Positions 52,598 to 62,205 of a stretch of DNA of 64,000 bases are shown piece by piece. The translations under genes and the position numbers were made by a program. Origin of the DNA: Pseudomonas sp. MWU13-2100 (lineage in GTDB: Bacteria; Pseudomonadota; Gammaproteobacteria; Pseudomonadales; Pseudomonadaceae). The stretch lies in contig NZ_JALLIX010000024.1 in NCBI RefSeq assembly GCF_023242365.1, positions 1 to 64,000 on the forward strand, in the 5' to 3' direction. The stretch's first letter is position 1. Every line of letters begins with the position of its first letter. The notes below the pieces were generated by a model. The model saw only the letters and a program-made list of their open reading frames with translations, did not search any database and was not told the origin of the DNA.

Positions 52598-54961
52598 TTA
52601 CTTGCGCAACAGGCGCAACCCATTGAACACCACCAGCAGGCTGACGCCCATATCGGCGAACACCGCCATCCACATGGTCGCAAAGCCCAGGAACGTCACC
52701 GCCAGGAAGATCGCCTTGATCACCAGTGCCAGGGCGATATTTTGCCTGAGGATACGCGCGGTCTGGCGCGAAAGGCGAATGAAAGCCGGAATCTTGCGCA
52801 GATCATCGTCCATCAGGGCGACATCGGCGGTCTCGATGGCGGTGTCGGTACCGGCGGCGGCCATGGCGAAACCGATCTCGGCGCGGGCCAGGGCCGGGGC
52901 ATCGTTGATACCGTCGCCGACCATGCCGACCTGATGGCCACGGGCATACAGCTCTTCAATGGCCTGCAGTTTGTCGGTGGGCAACAGGTCGCCGCGGGCC
53001 TCGTCGATCCCGACCTGGGCGGCAATAGCGGCGGCGGTATGGACGTTGTCCCCGGTCAACATCAGGGTCTTGATCCCCATGGCGTGCAACTCGCGGATCG
53101 CTTCGCGGCTGGAGTCCTTGACCGTATCGGCCACCGCGAACAAGGCCAGTGGGCCAGAGGCGTCGAGCAACAGCACCACGCTCTTGCCTTGTTTTTCCAG
53201 GGCGAAGAGCTTTTCCTCCAGGGCCGGCGAGCAAAGGCCGAGGTCTTCCACCAGGCGATGGTTGCCCAGGTAGTAACCCTGACCGCCGATCTCACCGCGC
53301 ACCCCGCGCCCACTCAGGGCTTCGAACGCCTCGACGTCGAGTCGTGCGTACTGTTTGTCCTGCCCGTCGCGGGCAATTGCCAGGGACACCGGATGGTCGG
53401 AGCGCGCCGCGAGGCTGGCGGCAATCGCCGATGCGGTATCGAGGGCCTGTGGGGCGAGGACCAGGAAATCGGTCAGTACCGGCTTGCCGTGAGTAATGGT
53501 GCCAGTCTTGTCCAGGGCCAGGTAATCGAGCTGGTGCCCGCTTTCCAGATACACCCCGCCCTTGACCAGGATGCCTTTGCGGGCGGCGGCGGCCAGGCCG
53601 CTGACGATGGTCACCGGGGTCGAAATCACCAGCGCGCACGGACAGGCAACCACCAGCAGGACCAGCGCCCGGTAGATCCAGTCGAACCACAGGCCGTTCA
53701 TGAACAGCGGCGGCAGCACCGCCACCGCCAGGGCGAAGGCGAACACTGCGGGGGTGTAGATTTTCGCGAAGGTATCGACGAAACGCTGGGTCGGCGCCCG
53801 TGCACCCTGGGCCTGCTCGACGGCATGGATGATCCGCGCCAGGGTCGAGTTGCCCGCAACGGCGGTCACCCGATAGTCCAGCGAACCGGCCTGGTTAATG
53901 GTGCCGGCGAAGACCTTGTCGCCCGGATTCTTCTCGATGGGCAGGCTTTCGCCGGTGATCGGTGCCTGATCGACGCTGGAGCTGCCGTAGACCACTTCGC
54001 CGTCGAGGCCGATGCGCTCACCGGGCCGCACACGCACCAACGTGCCCAGTTCGATGCTTTTCACCTCACGCTCGACCCATTCACCGTCGGGCTGGCGTAC
54101 GGTGGCCTGCTCCGGCGTCATCTGCATCAGGCCGCTGATGGCGTTGCGCGCACGGTCCAGCGACTTGGCTTCGATCAACTCGGCAATGGTGAAAAGGAAC
54201 ATCACCATCGCCGCTTCCGGCCACTGGCCGATCAGCACGGCGCCGGTCACGGCGATGCTCATCAGCGCGTTGATATTCAGGTTGCGGTTCTTCAGGGCGA
54301 TCCAGCCCTTTTTATAGGTGCTCAGGCCACCGCTGAGAATGGAAACCAGCGCGATAATGGCCACCACCCAGGTCGGGGCCAGACCGGTGAAGTGAATCAC
54401 TTCGGCGGCCAATGCAGCGACACCGGACAGCGCCAGGGGCCACCAGGGCTTCTTCGCCGCCGGCTGGCTTGGGGTTTCGGCGCTTGCGCCCTCTTCCAGC
54501 GGCTCGGCCTGCATGCCCAGGGACTTGATGGCGTCGATGATCGGCGTGGTCGACGACAGGTCATGGGTCACGCCGAGGATCCGGTTGATCAGATTGAACT
54601 CAAGCTGCTGCACACCCGCCAGCTTGCCGAGCTTGTTCTGGATCAGCGTCTGCTCGGTGGGGCAATCCATGGCTTCGATGCGGAAACGGCTCAAACGTGC
54701 GTCGGCGCTGGTGGTCTCGCTGAGCTTGATCAACGCCGGGGCTTCGGCGCTCGAACAGCAGCTATGCGCATGCCCGGCCGCGCCATGGGAGTGGGAAGCC
54801 GTCACCGGCTGGAGGACACGGAAAGACTGGGGAGCCGGCTTATCGGCAGGACCGTGCTCATAAGCATGGCCGTGATCGTGATCGTGATCGTGATCGTGAT
54901 CGTGGCCAGCATGCGTGTGATCGCTGCCGGGCTTGTGCGAAGGATGGATGGAGTCGCTCAT
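52598..54961 (-). CDS. cadA: Cd/Zn/Pb-exporting P1B-type ATPase CadA
   Basis: 787 aa. A His/Asp-rich N-terminus (HTHAGHDHDHDHDHDHGH) and SHSHGAAGHAHSCC precede a heavy-metal-associated domain (FRIEAMDCPTEQTLIQNKL). The P-type core has CPCALVISTP (metal-binding CPC in the membrane), DKTGTITHGKP (phosphorylated Asp) and MVGDGINDAPALA. It exports Cd, Zn and Pb from the cytosol. Start at MSDSIHPSHKPG. Divergent from cadR, with a shared operator in the 83-bp gap. Confidence 0.95.
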   Translation of the reverse strand: MSDSIHPSHKPGSDHTHAGHDHDHDHDHDHGHAYEHGPADKPAPQSFRVLQPVTASHSHGAAGHAHSCCSSAEAPALIKLSETTSADARLSRFRIEAMDCPTEQTLIQNKLGKLAGVQQLEFNLINRILGVTHDLSSTTPIIDAIKSLGMQAEPLEEGASAETPSQPAAKKPWWPLALSGVAALAAEVIHFTGLAPTWVVAIIALVSILSGGLSTYKKGWIALKNRNLNINALMSIAVTGAVLIGQWPEAAMVMFLFTIAELIEAKSLDRARNAISGLMQMTPEQATVRQPDGEWVEREVKSIELGTLVRVRPGERIGLDGEVVYGSSSVDQAPITGESLPIEKNPGDKVFAGTINQAGSLDYRVTAVAGNSTLARIIHAVEQAQGARAPTQRFVDTFAKIYTPAVFAFALAVAVLPPLFMNGLWFDWIYRALVLLVVACPCALVISTPVTIVSGLAAAARKGILVKGGVYLESGHQLDYLALDKTGTITHGKPVLTDFLVLAPQALDTASAIAASLAARSDHPVSLAIARDGQDKQYARLDVEAFEALSGRGVRGEIGGQGYYLGNHRLVEDLGLCSPALEEKLFALEKQGKSVVLLLDASGPLALFAVADTVKDSSREAIRELHAMGIKTLMLTGDNVHTAAAIAAQVGIDEARGDLLPTDKLQAIEELYARGHQVGMVGDGINDAPALARAEIGFAMAAAGTDTAIETADVALMDDDLRKIPAFIRLSRQTARILRQNIALALVIKAIFLAVTFLGFATMWMAVFADMGVSLLVVFNGLRLLRK
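54871..54904. repeat. CGTGAT hexanucleotide repeat in cadA
   Basis: Five exact copies of CGTGAT (54871-54900) plus CGTG, encoding the alternating His-Asp run on the minus strand. A unit of 6 bp keeps frame, so copy-number change would alter the metal-binding tail without inactivating the gene. Confidence 0.85.
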
Positions 54962-54997
54962 GGGTGCGTCCCTGAAAGTGCTTGTTGCCAAGTGAAC

Positions 54998-55018
54998 ACC
55001 CTGTAGTCACTATAGGGT
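54998..55018. promoter_or_regulatory. CadR operator
   Basis: ACCCTGTAGTCACTATAGGGT, a 21-bp dyad (ACCCT.TAGT/ACTA.AGGGT) between divergent cadA and cadR. On the minus strand a TTGACC -35 (55021-55016) abuts it and the spacer to the -10 region is long (about 19 bp), the arrangement MerR activators untwist. Confidence 0.85.
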
Positions 55019-55044
55019 CAAGCACCCTTTTGCGAGATCGAGCG

Positions 55045-55491
55045 ATGAAGATTGGCGAACTGGCGAAACTCACCGACTGCCAGGTGGAAACCATCCGTTA
55101 CTACGAAAAGGAAAACCTGCTGCCGGAGCCGGCGCGCAGCGAAGGCAACTACCGCCTGTACACCCAGGCGCATGTGGAACGCCTGACCTTTATCCGCAAC
55201 TGCCGCAGCCTGGACATGACGCTGGAGGAGATTCGCAGCTTGCTGGGACTGCGCGACAGTCCGCAGGATCAGTGCGAAAGCGTGAATGCGCTGATTGATG
55301 AGCATATCCTTCACGTCAAGGCGCGGATTGATGGGTTGCTTGCGTTGCAGGTGCAATTGCTGGATCTGCGTCAGCGTTGTGGCGGCGGGCCGGATCTGGA
55401 TCAGTGCGGGATTTTGCAGCGGTTGGAAGTCAGCGGCAGTGTGGTGGCGGCTGAAGAGCACTCACATGTCGGAAGAAGTCACGGGCATTGA
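55045..55491 (+). CDS. cadR: MerR-type cadmium-responsive regulator CadR
   Basis: 148 aa. Starts MKIGELAKLTDCQVETIRYYEKENLLPEPAR (winged helix). Metal-sensing cysteines: DQCESVNALI (~77) and RCGGGPDLDQC (~112 and 119), followed by a His-containing tail (EEHSHVGRSHGH) as in P. putida CadR. Activates divergent cadA on Cd/Zn binding; the operator lies between the genes. The frame extends 21 codons upstream through the operator and is not used. Confidence 0.94.
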   Translation: MKIGELAKLTDCQVETIRYYEKENLLPEPARSEGNYRLYTQAHVERLTFIRNCRSLDMTLEEIRSLLGLRDSPQDQCESVNALIDEHILHVKARIDGLLALQVQLLDLRQRCGGGPDLDQCGILQRLEVSGSVVAAEEHSHVGRSHGH

Positions 55492-55498
55492 GGGCCTC

Positions 55499-55632
55499 TG
55501 TGGCGAGCGGGCTTGCCCGCGCTGGGGTGCGAAGCGCCCCCAAAACCTGTGACTGCGTTCTGCCTGACACAGTGGGGTAGCTGATTTTAGGGGGGCTTCG
55601 CCCCCCAGCGCGGGCAAGCCCGCTCGCCACAA
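55499..55632. repeat. REP doublet with conserved core
   Basis: TGTGGCGAGCGGGCTTGCCCG faces CGGGCAAGCCCGCTCGCCACA; inside are GGGGGGCTTCGCCCCCC and the core AAAACCTGTGACTGCGTTCT, CTGACAC, GCTGATTTTAGGGG shared with 38530-38658. Lies in the convergent cadR-thyA gap. Confidence 0.85.
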
Positions 55633-55669
55633 ATCTCGGCCAGACTTGAGACCGCTTGACTGAGACGGC

Positions 55670-56641
55670 TCAGACCGCCATCGGCGCCGTCATCGGCGCA
55701 TGGTGCTGGTAGCCTTCCAGCGAGAAATCCCCCGGCTCCACCCGCTCCAGCCACTCCGGCTGATACACACCCGTCTTGGCAAACTCCGGCACACGCTCGG
55801 AAATCACCAACTTCGGCATCGGAAACGGCTCCCGCGTCAGCTGTTCGTTGAGCATATCCAGGTGGTTTTCATATACATGGGCATCGCCGATAAAATAGGT
55901 GAACCAGCGCGGCGTATAACCGGTCAGGCGCCCGATCAGGCTGAGCAGCGCGGCGCCTTCGGTCAGGTTGAACGGCGTGCCCAACCCCAGGTCGTTCGAA
56001 CGAATGTAAAGGGTCAGAGAAATCTCCTTCGTCTCCACATTCGGATGGAACTGATAGAGCAAATGGCACGGCGGCAAGGCCATTTCATCCAGCTGCGCGC
56101 AGTTCCAGCCATGGAACAGGATCCGCCGGCTGCCCGGGTCCTTGATGATGGTGTCGACGCACTGGCGCACCTGGTCGATGGCCTTATACAGCACCACATA
56201 GGCCTGGCCGCCTTCCTCGCCCTCGGCAATCTGCCGGTAACCCTGGCCCAGGGTCTGCTCGATAGCCGCGACATTACTCTTGGCAATCTGCTTGTACGCC
56301 GGCCATTTACGCCATTGCACTCCATAGATCTCGCCCAGATCGTCTTCGCCCTGGCGGAACGGGTTGGCCAGCCACTGCGCGTTTTCATTGGCGTTCTGGT
56401 CCCAGACCTTACAGCCCAGCGCGCGAAACTCGGCGGCGTTGTTCACCCCACGGAGAAAACCGCACATCTCGCCGACAGCGGACTTGAAGGCCATCTTGCG
56501 GGTGGTGATCGCCGGAAAACCTTCCTTGAGGTCATAACGCAACATCGCCCCGGGGAAACTGATGGTGTTCACGCCGGTACGGTTGGCCTGTTTGGTGCCG
56601 TTGTTGATGACGTGGGCGACCAGTTCGAGATATTGCTTCAT
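55670..56641 (-). CDS. thyA: thymidylate synthase
   Basis: 323 aa. Makes dTMP from dUMP using methylene-tetrahydrofolate. Catalytic Cys192 in ALPPCHLLYQF; RTGVNTISFPG, GWNCAQLDEMALPPC and YIRSNDLGLGTPFN are family marks. It is about 60 residues longer than the E. coli enzyme, through an insertion around residues 75-165 (GEEGGQAYVVLYKAIDQVRQ), a form known in many pseudomonads. Confidence 0.95.
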   Translation of the reverse strand: MKQYLELVAHVINNGTKQANRTGVNTISFPGAMLRYDLKEGFPAITTRKMAFKSAVGEMCGFLRGVNNAAEFRALGCKVWDQNANENAQWLANPFRQGEDDLGEIYGVQWRKWPAYKQIAKSNVAAIEQTLGQGYRQIAEGEEGGQAYVVLYKAIDQVRQCVDTIIKDPGSRRILFHGWNCAQLDEMALPPCHLLYQFHPNVETKEISLTLYIRSNDLGLGTPFNLTEGAALLSLIGRLTGYTPRWFTYFIGDAHVYENHLDMLNEQLTREPFPMPKLVISERVPEFAKTGVYQPEWLERVEPGDFSLEGYQHHAPMTAPMAV

Positions 56642-56689
56642 GAGTTACCTGCATCCTTGAATACGGGGCCCGCGGGCCCCGATCCGAAT

Positions 56690-57511
56690 TTAAAGCGTGG
56701 CGCCTTTCGCGGCCGGAGGGGTCGCGGCGCGGTGATAGGCGAACCACAATAAACCCAGGCCGCCGATGATCATCGGCAGACTGAGAATCTGCCCCATGGT
56801 CACCCAGCCGAACGCCAGATAGCCGAGCTGCGCATCCGGCACCCGGACGAACTCGACGACAAAACGGAAGATCCCGTAGAACAAGGCGAACATGCCCGAG
56901 ACCGCCATGGTCGGCCGCGGCTTGCGCGAGAACAACCAGAGGATCACGAACAGGGCCACGCCTTCCAGGGCGAACTGGTACAGCTGCGACGGGTGACGCG
57001 GCAACTGGGCCGGGTCGCTGAACGGCGGGAAGATCATCGCCCACGGCAAATCGGTCGGCTTGCCCCACAGTTCGGCGTTGATGAAGTTGCCGATGCGCCC
57101 GGCACCCAGGCCGATCGGCACCATCGGCGCGACAAAGTCCATCAGTTGGAAGAACGACTTGCCGTTGCGCCGGCCAAACCACCAGGCCGCCACCATCACC
57201 CCGATGAAGCCACCATGGAACGCCATACCGCCCTTCCAGACTTCGAAAATCAGCGTCGGGTTGGCCAGGTAGGCGCTCAGGTCGTAGAACAGCACATAGC
57301 CCAGGCGCCCGCCGACGATCACGCCCATGGCCAGCCAGAAGATCAGGTCGGAGAGTTTTTCCTTGGTCCAGGTCGGGTCGAAACGGTTCAGGCGCCGGGA
57401 AGCCAGCAGCCACGCACCGCCAATGCCGACCAGGTACATCAGGCCGTACCAGTGGATTTTCAGCGGGCCGATGGCCAGGGCCACCGGGTCAATCTGCGGG
57501 TAAGGCAGCAT
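56690..57511 (-). CDS. lgt: prolipoprotein diacylglyceryl transferase
   Basis: 273 aa, seven membrane segments. Adds diacylglycerol to the lipobox cysteine of prolipoproteins, the first lipoprotein maturation step. HWYGLMYLVGIGGAWLLASRR, the signature GRIGNFINAELWG, and RHPSQLYQFALEG are visible. Separated from thyA by 48 bp on the same strand. Confidence 0.96.
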   Translation of the reverse strand: MLPYPQIDPVALAIGPLKIHWYGLMYLVGIGGAWLLASRRLNRFDPTWTKEKLSDLIFWLAMGVIVGGRLGYVLFYDLSAYLANPTLIFEVWKGGMAFHGGFIGVMVAAWWFGRRNGKSFFQLMDFVAPMVPIGLGAGRIGNFINAELWGKPTDLPWAMIFPPFSDPAQLPRHPSQLYQFALEGVALFVILWLFSRKPRPTMAVSGMFALFYGIFRFVVEFVRVPDAQLGYLAFGWVTMGQILSLPMIIGGLGLLWFAYHRAATPPAAKGATL

Positions 57512-57636
57512 TGCAACTCCTCGATAGAGTAAAAGTTCAGAGCCCGGCGAACAGCAATCGCCCGAGCCGGCGGGTCATCTTGCGACCGTGCCATTAAGCC
57601 AATATTGCGCCTGCACGACTGAACCGAACCTGTGGC

Positions 57637-58419
57637 TCAGATCAGGAACTTCATACCGACCACGAACAACAGGCCGGCAAACAGCCGCTTGAGCAACAGC
57701 GGCGACAACTGGTGCGCCATCTGCACACCGAAACGAGCAAAAAACATACTGGTCAGGGCAATGCCGAGCAAGGCCGGCAAATAGATAAAGCCCAGGCTGT
57801 GGGCCGGCAACAACGGCTCGTGCCAACCCAGGAGCATGAAACTCAAGGTGCTGGCCAGGGCAATCGGCAAGCCGCAGGCCGAGGACGTCGCCACCGCCTG
57901 TGGCATCGGCACGCTGCGCCAGGTCAGAAACGGTACGGTCAGCGAGCCGCCGCCGATGCCGAAAATCGCCGAGGCCCAGCCGATCACCGCCCCCACCAGG
58001 CCGAGACCGAACTTGCCCGGCACGTTGCGGCTGGCCTTGGGCTTGAGGTTCAGCGCCATCTGCGCCGCCACCACCAGGGCGAACACGCCGATGATCTTCT
58101 GCAGGTGCGGGCCGGCAATGGCCTTGGCGGTCAACGCGCCGAGGCCCGAGCCCAGCAGGATGCCCACGGCCATCCAGACAAATACCGGCCAAAGCACCGC
58201 ACCGCGCTTGTGATGCCCACGAATGGTGTTGAACGAGGTGAAAATGATCGTCGCCAGGGAGGTGCCCACCGCCAGGTGCGTGAGAATCAGCGGATCGAAC
58301 CCTTGCAGGGTGAAACTGAACACCAGCACCGGGACGATAATGATCCCGCCGCCCACGCCGAACAGCCCGGCCAGCACACCGGCACAGGCCCCCAAGACCA
58401 GATAGAGCAGAAATTCCAT
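57637..58419 (-). CDS. TauE/SafE family membrane transporter
   Basis: 260 aa with about eight membrane segments and the TauE/SafE repeats (LGACAGVLAGLFGVGGGIIIVP at the N-terminus; FGIGGGSLTVPFL in the middle). Family members export sulfite or organosulfonates or carry related anions; the substrate here is not indicated by its neighbours. Start MEFLLYLVLGAC; a long upstream open frame is antisense to the NRDE gene and unlikely to be coding. Confidence 0.85.
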   Translation of the reverse strand: MEFLLYLVLGACAGVLAGLFGVGGGIIIVPVLVFSFTLQGFDPLILTHLAVGTSLATIIFTSFNTIRGHHKRGAVLWPVFVWMAVGILLGSGLGALTAKAIAGPHLQKIIGVFALVVAAQMALNLKPKASRNVPGKFGLGLVGAVIGWASAIFGIGGGSLTVPFLTWRSVPMPQAVATSSACGLPIALASTLSFMLLGWHEPLLPAHSLGFIYLPALLGIALTSMFFARFGVQMAHQLSPLLLKRLFAGLLFVVGMKFLI

Positions 58420-58529
58420 GCGCGCCCCCGCGAAACAAGTCCGGCATGGTAACGGAAGGAGGCACACGGCTCTACTGGATGGCGATGGATACCCTGCGTA
58501 GAGTGGGCAAAAACATCGAGGACCAGCTG

Positions 58530-59276
58530 ATGTGCCTGATTGTCTTTGCCTGGCGCCCGGGCCATGCCCAGCCGCTGATCGTCGCGGCCAACCGCGACGA
58601 ATTCTATGCCCGGCCGAGCCTGCCGCTGGCGCAATGGCCCGAAGCGCCGCAGGTTTATGCGGGACGGGATCTCGAGGCCGGTGGTACCTGGCTCGGGATC
58701 GGCCCTCGGGGGCGCTTTGCTGCCTTGACCAATATCCGCAATCCGCACCAGCCGGTGGCGCGGCGTTCACGCGGGGAGCTGGTGGCACGCTTTCTCACCG
58801 AGGACCTGTTGATTGACCACTACTTAGCCGAAATTCGCGAAAATTCGCTGGAGTACGCCGGTTTCAACCTGCTGCTAGGCACAGCAGACGCGTTGTGGCA
58901 CTTCAATTCCCATGAGAGTCAGCCACGCCAACTGGCGGAGGGTGTATACGGATTGTCCAATGCCGGGCTCGATACGCCCTGGCCGAAACTGCTCAAGGCC
59001 CGCGCAGCATTGTCCTGGACGCTGGCCGATCCCCGGCCGGAGGCTTTGCTGGCAATGCTCGGCGATCCGACGATCCCCCCCTTTGCCGAGTTGCCGGACA
59101 CCGGGGTCGGCCTGGCGACCGAGAGCCTGTTGTCCAGCGTGTTTATCGCCAGCCCGAGCTATGGCACAAGGGCCAGCACGGTACTGATCAGCCACGCCGA
59201 CGGCACGCGCCATCTTGTGGAGCGCAGCTTCGGACCTTATGGCGGGCATCTGGGAGAGGTGGAGCTAAAGGTCTAG
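58530..59276 (+). CDS. NRDE (TANGO2-like) family protein
   Basis: 248 aa. Begins MCLIVFAWRPGHAQPLIVAANRDEFYARP; the invariant Cys2 would become N-terminal after Met removal, as in Ntn hydrolases, and NRDE is the family motif. GRDLEAGGTWLGIG and ALTNIRNP are also conserved. Biochemical role unclear. GAGGA lies 7 nt before the ATG. Confidence 0.87.
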   Translation: MCLIVFAWRPGHAQPLIVAANRDEFYARPSLPLAQWPEAPQVYAGRDLEAGGTWLGIGPRGRFAALTNIRNPHQPVARRSRGELVARFLTEDLLIDHYLAEIRENSLEYAGFNLLLGTADALWHFNSHESQPRQLAEGVYGLSNAGLDTPWPKLLKARAALSWTLADPRPEALLAMLGDPTIPPFAELPDTGVGLATESLLSSVFIASPSYGTRASTVLISHADGTRHLVERSFGPYGGHLGEVELKV

Positions 59277-59287
59277 CGCCTCCCCCC

Positions 59288-61561
59288 TCAATGTGTGACG
59301 GTCGGCACCACCATCCGCGACAAGCCGAGATTCTTCAGCGCCAACTGCAAGGTACTGCGAATCACCTGCGGGTTGTCGATGGTCATCACCTGGGCCAGCA
59401 GTTCCCGGGCCTTGCTCAGATTGATCTGGCGCAGCATCCATTTCACTTTCGGCAGGTTGGTGGCGTTCATCGACAAGCTGTCAAAGCCCATTGCCATCAA
59501 CAGCACCGCCGCCATCGGATCACCGGCCATCTCGCCGCAGATACTCACCGGCTTGCCTTCGGCATGGGCGTCGCGCACCACGTTCTGCAGGGCTTGCAGC
59601 ACCGCCGGGTGCAGGTAGTCGTAAAGGTCCGCGACCCGCGGGTTGTTACGGTCCACCGCCAGCAGGTACTGGGTCAGGTCGTTGGAACCCACTGAGAGGA
59701 AGTCCACCTGCCGCGCCAGCTCACGGGTCTGGTACACCGCCGCCGGAATCTCGATCATCACGCCCACCGGCGGCATCGGCACGTCGGTGCCTTCGTCGCG
59801 CACTTCGCCCCAGGCCCGGTGGATCAAGTGCAGCGCCTCTTCCATCTCATGGATGCCCGAAATCATCGGCAGCAGGATCCGCAGGTTGTTCAGACCTTCG
59901 CTGGCCTTGAGCATCGCCCGCGCCTGCACCAGGAAGATTTCCGGGTGGTCGAGGGTCACGCGGATGCCGCGCCAGCCAAGGAACGGGTTGTCTTCTTCAA
60001 TCGGGAAATACGGCAGCGACTTGTCGCCGCCGATGTCCAGGCTGCGCATGGTCACCGGTTGCGGATGGAACGCCGACAACTGCTCGCGATAGATCGCCAG
60101 CTGTTCCTTTTCGCTCGGAAAGCGTTGGTTGATCATGAACGGGACTTCGGTGCGGTACAGGCCGACACCCTCGGCCCCGCGCTGCTGCGCCCGGGCCACA
60201 TCCGCCAGCAGGCCGGTGTTGACCCACAGCGGCATGCGATGACCATCAGGGGTCACGCAGGGCAGTTCGCGCAAGGCGTCCAGGCCCTCGGACAACTGGC
60301 GCTCTTCTTCCACCACACCGGCGTATTGCTTGCGCAGGACTTCGCTGGGGTTGGTAAACACCTCGCCACGCGCGCCGTCGACGATCATTTCGATGCCGTC
60401 GACCTTCGAATATGGCAGGTCCACCAGGCCCATGACCGTCGGAATGCCCATGGCCCGCGCCAGGATCGCCACGTGGGAGTTACCCGACCCCAGTACCGAG
60501 ACCAGGCCCTTGAGCTTGCCTTCCGGCACCTCGCCGAGCATGGCCGCGGTCAGCTCTTCGCTGACCATGATGGTGTTGTCCGGGTAGACCATGGCCTGCT
60601 GACGTTCGGATTGCAGGTAGGCCAGCAGCCGGCGCCCGAGGTCCTTGACGTCCGACGCGCGTTCGCGCAGGTAGGCGTCGTCCATCAGTTCAAAACGGTT
60701 GACGTGATCGGTGACCACCTGGCGCAAGGCGCCCTGGGCCCATTGGCCGGTCTTGATCACGTTGGTGATTTCGCTGCCCAGGGAGGCATCGTCGAGCATC
60801 ATCAGGTAGACGTCGAACAACGCGCGCTCTTCCGGACGCAGCTGGGTCGCGAGTTTTGCCGAGAGCGTGCGCATGTCGGCGCGCACGCCTTCGATGGCGG
60901 TCTTGAACAGGGCCAACTCGGCGTCGATATCGATGATCGCCTTGTCTGGCACCACATCCAGGTCCGCTGGCGGCAGCATGACCACCGCCGTGCCCACCGC
61001 GGCGCCCGGCGAACCCGGCACACCGATGAACTTGGCCTCCTGGATACCCTTGCCTTCACGCCCCAGCCCGCGGATCGAACCGGTGGCCTCGGCATGGGCG
61101 ATAACACCGGCGAGCTGGGCGCTCATGGTCACCAGGAAAGCTTCTTCGCCTTCGTCGAACTGGCGCCGCTCTTTCTGCTGGATCACCAACACGCCGACGA
61201 CGCGGCGATGGTGGATGATCGGCGCACCGAGGAAGGAGGCGTAGCGCTCCTCGCCGGTTTCGGCAAAGTAGCGATACCGCGGGTGATCGGCGGCGTTTTC
61301 CAGGTTCAGTGGTTCTTCGCGCGTACCCACCAGGCCAACCAGGCCTTCATTCGGCGCCATGCTGACCTTGCCGATCGAGCGCTTGTTCAAGCCCTCGGTG
61401 GCCATCAGGACAAAGCGGTTGGATTCGGGGTCCAGCAAATAGACCGAGCAGACCTGGCTGCCCATGGCCTCTTTGACGCGCAATACAATAATGCCCAACG
61501 CCGCCTTGAGATCCTTGGCGGCGTTAACTTCCTGGACGATCTTGCGCAGCGTATTGAGCAT
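59288..61561 (-). CDS. ptsP: phosphoenolpyruvate-protein phosphotransferase PtsP (EI-Ntr)
   Basis: 757 aa. Enzyme I of the nitrogen-related phosphotransferase chain: autophosphorylates from PEP and passes phosphate to NPr. GAF domain at ~1-160 (senses glutamine/nitrogen state in the family), N-terminal EI region, phospho-His at 363 in LGSGNSHVAILARAMG, then the PEP-binding barrel with DIGGDKSLPYF, FLGWRGIRVTLD and SICGEMAGDPMA. Twenty-one bp downstream of rppH, the usual order. Confidence 0.95.
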   Translation of the reverse strand: MLNTLRKIVQEVNAAKDLKAALGIIVLRVKEAMGSQVCSVYLLDPESNRFVLMATEGLNKRSIGKVSMAPNEGLVGLVGTREEPLNLENAADHPRYRYFAETGEERYASFLGAPIIHHRRVVGVLVIQQKERRQFDEGEEAFLVTMSAQLAGVIAHAEATGSIRGLGREGKGIQEAKFIGVPGSPGAAVGTAVVMLPPADLDVVPDKAIIDIDAELALFKTAIEGVRADMRTLSAKLATQLRPEERALFDVYLMMLDDASLGSEITNVIKTGQWAQGALRQVVTDHVNRFELMDDAYLRERASDVKDLGRRLLAYLQSERQQAMVYPDNTIMVSEELTAAMLGEVPEGKLKGLVSVLGSGNSHVAILARAMGIPTVMGLVDLPYSKVDGIEMIVDGARGEVFTNPSEVLRKQYAGVVEEERQLSEGLDALRELPCVTPDGHRMPLWVNTGLLADVARAQQRGAEGVGLYRTEVPFMINQRFPSEKEQLAIYREQLSAFHPQPVTMRSLDIGGDKSLPYFPIEEDNPFLGWRGIRVTLDHPEIFLVQARAMLKASEGLNNLRILLPMISGIHEMEEALHLIHRAWGEVRDEGTDVPMPPVGVMIEIPAAVYQTRELARQVDFLSVGSNDLTQYLLAVDRNNPRVADLYDYLHPAVLQALQNVVRDAHAEGKPVSICGEMAGDPMAAVLLMAMGFDSLSMNATNLPKVKWMLRQINLSKARELLAQVMTIDNPQVIRSTLQLALKNLGLSRMVVPTVTH

Positions 61562-61582
61562 GGCTCGGGGTCGAACTCCGTG

Positions 61583-62062
61583 TCAGTCGCGCGCCAACAG
61601 GCGCGGGGCAAGCTCTTTGAGCGCGCGACGGTAGACCTCGCGCTTGAATGTCACCACCTGGCCCAACGGATACCAATAGCTGACCCAGCGCCAGCCATCG
61701 AACTCCGGTTTACCGGTCAAATCCATCCGCACCCGCTGCTCGTTGGAGAGCAAGCGCAGGAGAAACCATTTCTGCTTCTGGCCGATGCACAGCGGTTGGC
61801 TGTGGGTACGTACCAAGCGTTGCGGCAAACGATAGCGCAACCAGCCCCGGGTACAGGCGAGAATTTGCACATCTTCACGTTCCAGGCCGACTTCTTCGTT
61901 CAATTCACGGTACAAAGCGTCTTCGGGCGTTTCGTCTGGATTGATCCCGCCTTGCGGAAACTGCCATGCATCTTGATTGATGCGGCGCGCCCAGAGGACC
62001 TGCCCAGCATCATTCGTCAGAATTATCCCGACATTAGGACGGAAACCATCGGGGTCGATCAC
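61583..62062 (-). CDS. rppH: RNA 5'-pyrophosphohydrolase RppH
   Basis: 159 aa Nudix hydrolase. Removes pyrophosphate from mRNA 5' ends and starts RNase E-dependent decay. GTG start (VIDPDGFRPNVGIILTN) with GAGGTGG 7 nt upstream; the 20 codons before it are not family sequence. Nudix box GGINPDETPEDALYRELNEEVGL is complete. Confidence 0.94.
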   Translation of the reverse strand: MIDPDGFRPNVGIILTNDAGQVLWARRINQDAWQFPQGGINPDETPEDALYRELNEEVGLEREDVQILACTRGWLRYRLPQRLVRTHSQPLCIGQKQKWFLLRLLSNEQRVRMDLTGKPEFDGWRWVSYWYPLGQVVTFKREVYRRALKELAPRLLARD

Positions 62063-62205
62063 GGCAACCACCTCGCAAACGCATGTCATCGCATTGTTCC
62101 ACAAAGGTTGTGAAAGCGGCAACGAGCCTGCCTAGCTTATGTGCACTCTTGTGAAAAGACCGTATTCTGGAGGCCTTTTTACAGGCTTATCAGCGAGTAA
62201 CCGCA

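Noticed and set aside
52742..55006. A 754-codon plus-strand open frame opposite cadA
   Set aside because: Composition-driven antisense frame in GC-rich DNA; cadA on the minus strand has full P-type ATPase motifs.
57575..58465. A 296-codon minus-strand frame overlapping the TauE/SafE gene
   Set aside because: Out-of-frame shadow; the TauE frame contains the membrane repeats.
59819..62113. A 764-codon plus-strand open frame opposite ptsP and rppH
   Set aside because: Spans two well-supported minus-strand genes and shows no protein motif.
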